Positions 59,431-64,000 of a stretch of 64,000 bases of DNA are shown here, piece by piece. A model generated the notes under the pieces. It was not told where the DNA came from. It worked only from the letters and a program-made list of their open reading frames with translations, and ran no database searches. Position numbers and translations under genes: made by a program. Positions within the stretch are counted from its first letter, which is position 1, and every line of letters begins with the position of its first letter. This DNA comes from Fibrobacterota bacterium (GTDB taxonomy: Bacteria > Fibrobacterota > Fibrobacteria > UBA11236): NCBI GenBank assembly GCA_028287465.1, contig JAQBPO010000098.1, positions 1-64,000 on the forward strand, given 5' to 3'.

Positions 59431-59444
59431 AAGTGCATCCGCCC

Positions 59445-60722
59445 TCATAAGCTGCTCAAGCTCTTGAGGTAATTTTCGGCCTTGAGGTTCTCGTTCTTGT
59501 ACTTGTCGTTCTTGGAGAACCAGACCTCATAGTCCTTCCATTTGAGTACGGCCTGCTGGCGGTAGAAGTTCTGCTTGTCCGGATTCGTGGCGTTCTTGTA
59601 GAGTCGGGTCCAGGCAAGGGCCCAGAAGTATTTGGTCCGCTGCATCACATCGTCGAATACGGCGGGTTCGATGAAGCTCTGGTCCCGGACGACGGCTTCG
59701 AAAGCCTGATGGGCCTTGGCGTATTGCTTGAGTTCAACGTAGCAGATGCCCAGGTTCATGTTCGCCAGGGGATAATACTTCTCGTACTCGAGCACGTTCT
59801 GGAAGGCGCTGACGGCTTCGCTCAAATGCCCGACCTTGAGGAGGGACATGCCCTTCAGGAAATTCGCCTGGACGTATTCGTCGCGATCCTGGGCACCGCG
59901 CTTCTTGGACGCAGGCCTGGGAACCGATGAGAAGGAACGAATGGCGTTCACATAGTCCTGTTGCCTGTAGGCGGACATGCCCAACTTGAAGCTGTTGGAG
60001 GCGTTGGGCGCATCGGCGGAAGTGGCCTCGACCTTGGGCATGGCGGATGCGGGAATGGCGGCGACCGCCTGCTTCGCCTCTTCCGTCGGCTCCGACTTCT
60101 CGGGCAGGGGAAGATCCTCGGGAGGGTAAACCTTGGTCGGCGAAACGGCCGCCGGAGCGGGAACGGTCTTGGGAACCGGAGCGGACGGAATCGGATCCGC
60201 CTTATGCATGGCCACCTGGATAGGCGGCTCGACCGGCGCGACCGGAGCGGGCTTGGGCGGCTTGGGTGCTACCGGTTCGGGCTTGGGAGCGGGCTTGACC
60301 GCGACAGGCTCGGGTTTGGGAGCGGGAGGATCCGGGGTATAGGCCGGTTCCTTGGGAAGGTCCACGGCTTTGACCGTTTCCTTCCGGACCTTGGCCGGTT
60401 TCACCGGGGCCGCGGGTTCCGGCTTCACGGGAGCGGGAACGACGGCGGGGGATTCCGTAACCGCGGGAGTATCCTGGACAACCACCCTGGTCGTATCCGC
60501 GAAGGGCTCCATGGTCGCTTCAGGCTCCTTGAAGCCCGGCTCGATCTGGCTGTTCAGGGCGTTCTTGATTCGCTCGGCGTTGCGGCTTTTTTGCAACTCG
60601 ATCCATCCCCAGACAATCACTCCCATCAGGACGATTGCCACGATGATGAGGACCGAGATGAATTGGTTCCGCTTCTTACGCTTTGCGGAAACTTCCATGT
60701 AACTGAAATTCGTATCGCTCAT
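59445..60722 (-). CDS. Membrane-anchored proline-rich TPR protein
   Basis: A 425-residue protein. One membrane helix near residues 21-43 (FISVLIIVAIVLMGVIVWGWI), then a Pro/Ala/Lys-rich arm (about residues 75-215, repeated KPEPVA and PKPEP) and a C-terminal TPR domain (SFKLGMSAYRQQDYVNAIRSF; ANMNLGICYVELKQYAKAHQAF). The arm is like that of TonB or TolA and long enough to cross part of the periplasm. It lies between the CsgG-like gene (46 nt upstream) and the repeats before the propeller gene. The ATG has AGGGA 7 nt upstream. Confidence 0.75.
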   Translation of the reverse strand: MSDTNFSYMEVSAKRKKRNQFISVLIIVAIVLMGVIVWGWIELQKSRNAERIKNALNSQIEPGFKEPEATMEPFADTTRVVVQDTPAVTESPAVVPAPVKPEPAAPVKPAKVRKETVKAVDLPKEPAYTPDPPAPKPEPVAVKPAPKPEPVAPKPPKPAPVAPVEPPIQVAMHKADPIPSAPVPKTVPAPAAVSPTKVYPPEDLPLPEKSEPTEEAKQAVAAIPASAMPKVEATSADAPNASNSFKLGMSAYRQQDYVNAIRSFSSVPRPASKKRGAQDRDEYVQANFLKGMSLLKVGHLSEAVSAFQNVLEYEKYYPLANMNLGICYVELKQYAKAHQAFEAVVRDQSFIEPAVFDDVMQRTKYFWALAWTRLYKNATNPDKQNFYRQQAVLKWKDYEVWFSKNDKYKNENLKAENYLKSLSSL

Positions 60723-60768
60723 ATGAAGTCCCTAAAAATAGAATGAAATCGGCTTCGTCCGTATCCGA

Positions 60769-61875
60769 TTATGGATCGTCGGGAGGTTTCGGTGGAAAAT
60801 CGATCGTTTTCTCGTTCGTCGTCGCTTTGTCCGGCTTCCTGAGATTCTCCACCCAATACGCCGCCACCCCGCCGCCTATCCCCAGAACGCCCAGGGAGAT
60901 CCAGAGCGCCTTGTTGGATTTGCCGCCATCCTTGACGGCCACCGACCTGGGTTCGTCCTTTTCCTTGCTGAATAGAGTATTGAAAAAAACCTTTTCATAG
61001 TCCAGTAGTTTGATGAGATCCTCGGAAGGTTGGGGAGGAAGTTCGAGGACGAGGGCCTTTCCAGATACATCATACATCGCGAGCCGGTAGATATAGCTAC
61101 GCCCGTCCCGATAGAGGCGGGAATAAAGAAGGTTGGACACCCCGAGCTTCTGTCCCAGGCCTATCATGTTTTCCAGGGACGGCACAACGGAGTACTTGTT
61201 GATCTCCAAGGCGGTAAGCAACTCGGTCAATTCCGTCGGGCTCATCAGATCATAGGCTTGGTTACCGTAAATACGTGTGCAGACGCGTTCGAAAAAGGCG
61301 CGGGACTGGGGGGAATTTTCGCTCAAGTCTATCACGGCCAGGGTCTGGCCATGCTTGGTCTTGTCCATATCCGGCTTGAGTCGGGAAATTTCCGATGCAG
61401 CCGCTGCAAATGCCTTTTCGAGGCTGCGGCCCCTATCGGATTCCGTCGAGCCCTCCCCTTCCAAAACCTTGGTCCAAACGATTTTGGCCGTAGGGATATG
61501 CAATAACTTGAGGGTGACGGCCTGGACGGAAACCAGGGCTGAGGCGGTTCCGAAGAGGACATACTCGGCCTGCACCACATTGCCGATGTCGAAACTGCAT
61601 TGGGGATTGTTGCAGCTTTGATGGGGATTGATATTGAATTCGCCCAGGCGCTTGGCTACGGAATCCCTTGCCAGTATGGTCCATTTGCCGGTGGCCAGAA
61701 GGGATTTCCGGAGCATATCCGAAATCTCCGGCTTTTGGCTGTTATCAGTGAGATCGACGAACTCCAATACCGCGATGCGGGCGGGGCCTTTGACGGGCTC
61801 CGCCTTGGCTTGAGCCTCGCGTACCAAGGCGGTCGCGAAGAAAGCCAAAACCATCAGCTTTGATATCCGTTTCAA
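60769..61875 (-). CDS. CsgG-like exported protein with C-terminal membrane helix
   Basis: A 368-residue exported protein. The N-terminal MKRISKLMVLAFFATALVREA is a signal peptide; residues about 30-170 resemble CsgG/TolB-N type domains (ARIAVLEFVDLTDNSQKPEI, LLATGKWTILARDSVAKRL, QAEYVLFGTASALVSVQAVT, LKLLHIPTAKIVWTKVLEG). The middle has a second similar domain (ENMIGLGQKLGVSNLLYSRL). A helix (KALWISLGVLGIGGGVAAYW) near residue 325 may anchor it, followed by a Pro-rich tail. There is no lipobox Cys, unlike true CsgG. The start is a TTG at 61875 preceded by GGGA; a TTG at 61893 is possible. First gene of the cluster. Confidence 0.7.
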   Translation of the reverse strand: MKRISKLMVLAFFATALVREAQAKAEPVKGPARIAVLEFVDLTDNSQKPEISDMLRKSLLATGKWTILARDSVAKRLGEFNINPHQSCNNPQCSFDIGNVVQAEYVLFGTASALVSVQAVTLKLLHIPTAKIVWTKVLEGEGSTESDRGRSLEKAFAAAASEISRLKPDMDKTKHGQTLAVIDLSENSPQSRAFFERVCTRIYGNQAYDLMSPTELTELLTALEINKYSVVPSLENMIGLGQKLGVSNLLYSRLYRDGRSYIYRLAMYDVSGKALVLELPPQPSEDLIKLLDYEKVFFNTLFSKEKDEPRSVAVKDGGKSNKALWISLGVLGIGGGVAAYWVENLRKPDKATTNEKTIDFPPKPPDDP

Positions 61876-61893
61876 ATCAGTTCCCAACGGCAA

Positions 61894-62122
61894 GTATGGA
61901 CGAAAAGTGAATATTCGAAGTGGGGCCCCCGAAGCAATCCATGTGTCCTAAAAATAACCAATGCCCGGAAAAATATGCCCCGTAAATAAAAAAAGTGAAG
62001 CGATTCCCGAGGCGGGGCCTATCCAATGCCAGTCCTTTCGGGACTTAGGTAAGAAAGGGCCCCTGCAGCAACCCGGCCTACTTGATTGAAATTCCCGGTT
62101 TTTTTTTTAACTTCAGCCCTGC
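61894..62122. other. Region between the CsgG-like gene and the tRNA
   Basis: No gene. GGGGCC (62014-62019) and GGCCCC (62058-62063) enclose a small hairpin AGTCC-TTTCG-GGACT-type, a possible larger RNA structure. An A-rich run (61987-61994) and T tract at 62099-62108 are visible. The plus-strand tRNA promoter is at the end. Confidence 0.35.
62082..62111 (+). promoter_or_regulatory. Putative promoter of tRNA-Cys
   Basis: TTGATT (62082-62087) and TTTAAC (62106-62111), spaced 18 nt, with the tRNA beginning 12 nt after the -10 box. Confidence 0.3.
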
Positions 62123-62197
62123 GGTGATGTACCCAAGTGGTAAGGGAGCGCTCTGCAAAAGCGTTATTCAGCGGTTCGAATCCGCTCATCACCTCCA
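62123..62197 (+). tRNA. tRNA-Cys (GCA)
   Basis: A complete cloverleaf of 75 nt with encoded CCA. Acceptor GGTGATG pairs with CATCACC; D arm CCC-AAGTGGTAA-GGG; anticodon arm GCGCT-CTGCAAA-AGCGT gives anticodon GCA at loop positions 34-36; T arm AGCGG-TTCGAAT-CCGCT. The discriminator base is U, as is usual for tRNA-Cys. Confidence 0.97.
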
Positions 62198-62262
62198 CTT
62201 CCCCAGGCTCGCGGTTGGAACCTAAGGTTCCCCATCCTGACGCCCATTCCAAGCGAAAGCTT

Positions 62263-62301
62263 CCGATAAAACAAGGCCCGCCCGGTTGAACCGAGCGGGC
62301 C
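62263..62301 (-). terminator. Terminator of the PEGA gene
   Basis: On the minus strand GGCCCGC...GCGGGCC (62301-62275) with an inner CGGTT/AACCG stem is followed by TTGTTTTATC. It lies 48 nt after the stop codon of the PEGA gene; the plus strand side is A-rich, so it may also end the tRNA transcript. Confidence 0.7.
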
Positions 62302-62348
62302 GAAAAGCCGAATGGAGCCGCTCTGCGCGCTCCTGGTCCAGGTTCCGA

Positions 62349-62924
62349 TTACTTGCCTTTGAAGTCCACGTTCAATTCAACCGTTTCTTCGGGCAGGACG
62401 TTCACGGAAACTTCCTTATGGTGCTTTCCGTTAGATACCTTGAAAATGCGGGTTCCGGCTTCAAGGCGATTAATGGTGAGAATGCCGCCCTTGGTGGACC
62501 CGACCTCTTCCCCATCAACGGTGACGCGGGCGTTCATTTTCAAGGGGTTTGTCTTCACGGCCACGCTGCCGTAGGGCATTTTCAGTTCCTTGGTGACCGT
62601 GGTCTTTTCGCCGGAGCAGATATTGACCCGCTCCTTGACCAGTTCTTCACCATTGAGCATGATGGTCAGGCTATGGCGGCCGCTGGGGAAAACCGTATCC
62701 ACCGGGGACAACCCGAGCTTCTGGCCGCCCAGATAGACGACCGCCTTTTCCGGGGTCGTGACCACGCTCACCGAGCCGTTTTGGCCGCGCGCGGGCGGAT
62801 TATCGGGATCTTGGGAGCAATTGCCGGTGGTCTCGCCGAGGGACACACCCGGCAGGGAAAGAGCCAATACCATTACGGCTCCCAAGATGCGGATGTGATG
62901 GTGCATTTTCGCGGCGAAAGCCAT
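62349..62924 (-). CDS. Exported PEGA-domain protein
   Basis: A 191-residue exported protein. The ATG at 62924 has GGAGG 4 nt upstream. Signal peptide (about residues 7-30, HHHIRILGAVMVLALSLPGVSLG) is followed by two PEGA-type beta domains: GSVSVVTTPEKAVVYLGGQK and GSVAVKTNPLKMNARVTVDG. PEGA domains are surface or periplasmic beta-sandwiches of often unknown role. A Cys pair (CSQDPDN and NICSGE) could form a disulphide. A TATATT box lies 29 nt upstream. Transcription ends at the hairpin at 62263-62301. Confidence 0.85.
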   Translation of the reverse strand: MAFAAKMHHHIRILGAVMVLALSLPGVSLGETTGNCSQDPDNPPARGQNGSVSVVTTPEKAVVYLGGQKLGLSPVDTVFPSGRHSLTIMLNGEELVKERVNICSGEKTTVTKELKMPYGSVAVKTNPLKMNARVTVDGEEVGSTKGGILTINRLEAGTRIFKVSNGKHHKEVSVNVLPEETVELNVDFKGK

Positions 62925-62952
62925 GTAACCTCCAGGGGTGAAAACCGGTATT

Positions 62953-62958
62953 AATATA
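62953..62958 (-). promoter_or_regulatory. TATATT -10-like element of the PEGA gene
   Basis: Minus strand GTGTATATTAA, about 29 nt before the ATG at 62924. Confidence 0.4.
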
Positions 62959-63005
62959 CACAGAATTGTAAAAAAAGCGACCAATTCGATATGGGAGGAA
63001 AGGCC

Positions 63006-64000
63006 TCAAAAAGCCTGGGCCAGGTCCAAAACCCACTGGTCATGCTTCCTTTCCAATCCATCCACGGCATAATCCAGCCTGAGATTGAAGATGGACAGAA
63101 GCGAATACCGGAGCCCCAGCCCGAAGGCCCGTCCTTCCCCTTCCCGGGTCATTGGCTCGCCCACATCCCAGACCCTTCCATAATCGACGAAAGGGACGAC
63201 CTGGACCCCAAGGAGGAATTTCCATTTACCTTCGGGATTGATGAAGGCGGGCGAAAAGGGGCTGGATCTGATTTCGAAGGAGGTAAGGTAGTAGGCGGGT
63301 TGGATGCCGTTTTTGACGCATACCCCGGTCGTGTCATTGATTTCCGGGCAGACCTTTCGCCAACCGAAGCTCCGCACGCTGCGCGGACCGCCCAGGAAGA
63401 ACCGCTCCGAATTCCGTTCCCCATCCCCGAAGAATCTGCCACCGTCCAGGCGGAAGGCCAGTTTTATCCTTTCCATGAGCGGATAATAATAGGCGGTTTC
63501 GACTTCGAGCCAGTTGTGGCGGCTGGACACGGGTACGTTGAACTCCCCCTCATTGAGAAAGCTTCCCCCGTTGCCCCAGGTCAGGGACCATCGCGCTCCC
63601 CTGGATGGATTCGTGGGATCATCCAGGAAGCTGAGGAAGCCGGAGTTGATGAAGTTCAGATTGAAAGACCGATCGGTATGGGCGGAATCGACCCGTTCGC
63701 TCAGGCCGGTCAACTCGGTGGCGCTCACTCCACGGGACCAGGATGTGAAGGAGCGCGATATCTTGCTGGCATTGGTGATATCGAAGTCCCCTTCGTAGGA
63801 GTCCGCATGCTCCTGCAACCTGCTGTCCTGGTACCAGTTCGTAATCAGGTCATTGTCGAAGCGGAGGCTGGTTCCGAAGAACAAGGGGGATGAGTAACCC
63901 AGGAAAACGCTCTGCTTGCGCTGGGCCCATGACCCGCCCAACCTGCCTTCATGGAGTTGGCCCAGGATATTGCCATGGGTCCAATTGGAGGCGATTCCGG
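63006..64000 (-). CDS. Omp85/BamA-family outer-membrane protein, 5' end outside the window
   Basis: The C-terminal 331 residues of an Omp85-type barrel; the frame stays open to the window edge (ASNWTHGNILGQLHEGRLGG before the first internal start codon), so the N-terminal part is missing. Alternating amphipathic strands are clear, with the family signature DDPTNPSRGARWSLTWGNGG and the loop-6 region GGPRSVRSFGWR. The last strands end RLDYAVDGLERKHDQWVLDLAQAF with a terminal Phe, as in outer-membrane proteins. The family inserts or exports outer-membrane proteins. Loop 6 usually has VRG(F/Y); here it is VRSF. Upstream POTRA domains or genes cannot be seen. Confidence 0.88.
   Translation of the reverse strand, partial: GIASNWTHGNILGQLHEGRLGGSWAQRKQSVFLGYSSPLFFGTSLRFDNDLITNWYQDSRLQEHADSYEGDFDITNASKISRSFTSWSRGVSATELTGLSERVDSAHTDRSFNLNFINSGFLSFLDDPTNPSRGARWSLTWGNGGSFLNEGEFNVPVSSRHNWLEVETAYYYPLMERIKLAFRLDGGRFFGDGERNSERFFLGGPRSVRSFGWRKVCPEINDTTGVCVKNGIQPAYYLTSFEIRSSPFSPAFINPEGKWKFLLGVQVVPFVDYGRVWDVGEPMTREGEGRAFGLGLRYSLLSIFNLRLDYAVDGLERKHDQWVLDLAQAF

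Noticed and set aside
59302-59448. N-terminal extension of the propeller protein through the repeats
   Set aside because: It would place Arg-rich sequence before a clean signal peptide; the ATG at 59301 has a ribosome-binding site.
62019-62252. Minus-strand open frame covering the tRNA
   Set aside because: It reads through a complete tRNA-Cys and so is not a gene.
1-64000. CRISPR arrays, insertion sequences, toxin-antitoxin or defence genes
   Set aside because: I looked for spaced direct repeats, transposases and known defence motifs and saw none.

Overview
The window reads as ordinary chromosome from a free-living, diderm (Gram-negative type) bacterium of high GC content. The diderm envelope is shown by an Omp85-type barrel, a lipoprotein signal, a Wza-like exporter, TolQ/TolR/TonB-like proteins and several secreted TPR, PEGA and propeller proteins. 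The gene mix (two separate TolR-type proteins, TIGR03960-type radical SAM protein, ferredoxin plus geranylgeranyl-reductase pair, DUF2225 fused to a receiver domain) would suit Fibrobacterota or a neighbouring phylum, but no rRNA or other phylogenetic marker proves it. I see no transposase, integrase, CRISPR array or phage gene.

Layout. Positions 1-8.5 kb hold a secreted GH87-type alpha-glucanase with a structured leader, a small acidic protein, a Hanks-type Ser/Thr kinase, a large protein ending in a degenerate GGDEF-like domain, a sigma54-dependent NtrC-type regulator and a small BldC/excisionase-like DNA-binding protein. At 9-10.6 kb come obgE and an SH3-domain secreted protein. From 11.0 to 31.8 kb on the plus strand runs one long locus. 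It starts with a proton-motive-force motor (one TolQ/ExbB, two TolR/ExbD and an AgmX/TonB-like arm) and passes with a 13-nt gap into a Wzx/Wzy-type exopolysaccharide locus: export protein, Wzz plus tyrosine kinase, flippase, initiating phosphoglycosyltransferase, Wzy-like polymerase and seven glycosyltransferases. mltG and a membrane glycosyltransferase follow.

Positions 31.9-49.7 kb are mainly housekeeping: polyprenyl diphosphate synthase, prmA, hemE, then a minus-strand run (radical SAM protein, acidic protein, Ppx/GppA, RsuA/RluB pseudouridine synthase, barrel plus HEAT protein, queA). They also hold a ferredoxin and geranylgeranyl-reductase pair, a glycosyltransferase behind a receiver-DUF2225 protein, a one-domain FHA protein, a THUMP-like methyltransferase, acpS and a zinc-ribbon protein. 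Positions 49.9-56.4 kb carry a full oligopeptide-type ABC importer with fused ATPases. Positions 56.6-61.9 kb carry an unusual four-gene envelope cluster (CsgG-like, proline-rich TPR, TolB-like propeller, TPR). After a tRNA-Cys come a PEGA-domain protein and the 3' part of an Omp85 barrel that runs off the window.

Most interesting: (1) a family of tandem palindromic repeats at three loci (2.5, 12.3 and 59.4 kb), each with two units spaced 57-60 nt, always beside a stop codon; (2) the TolQ + 2 TolR + AgmX-like set joined to polysaccharide export, the same subunit count as the Myxococcus Agl motor; (3) the CsgG/TPR/propeller/TPR cluster; (4) a recurrent TATATT promoter element and an identical, apparently leaderless start arrangement at obgE and hemE.
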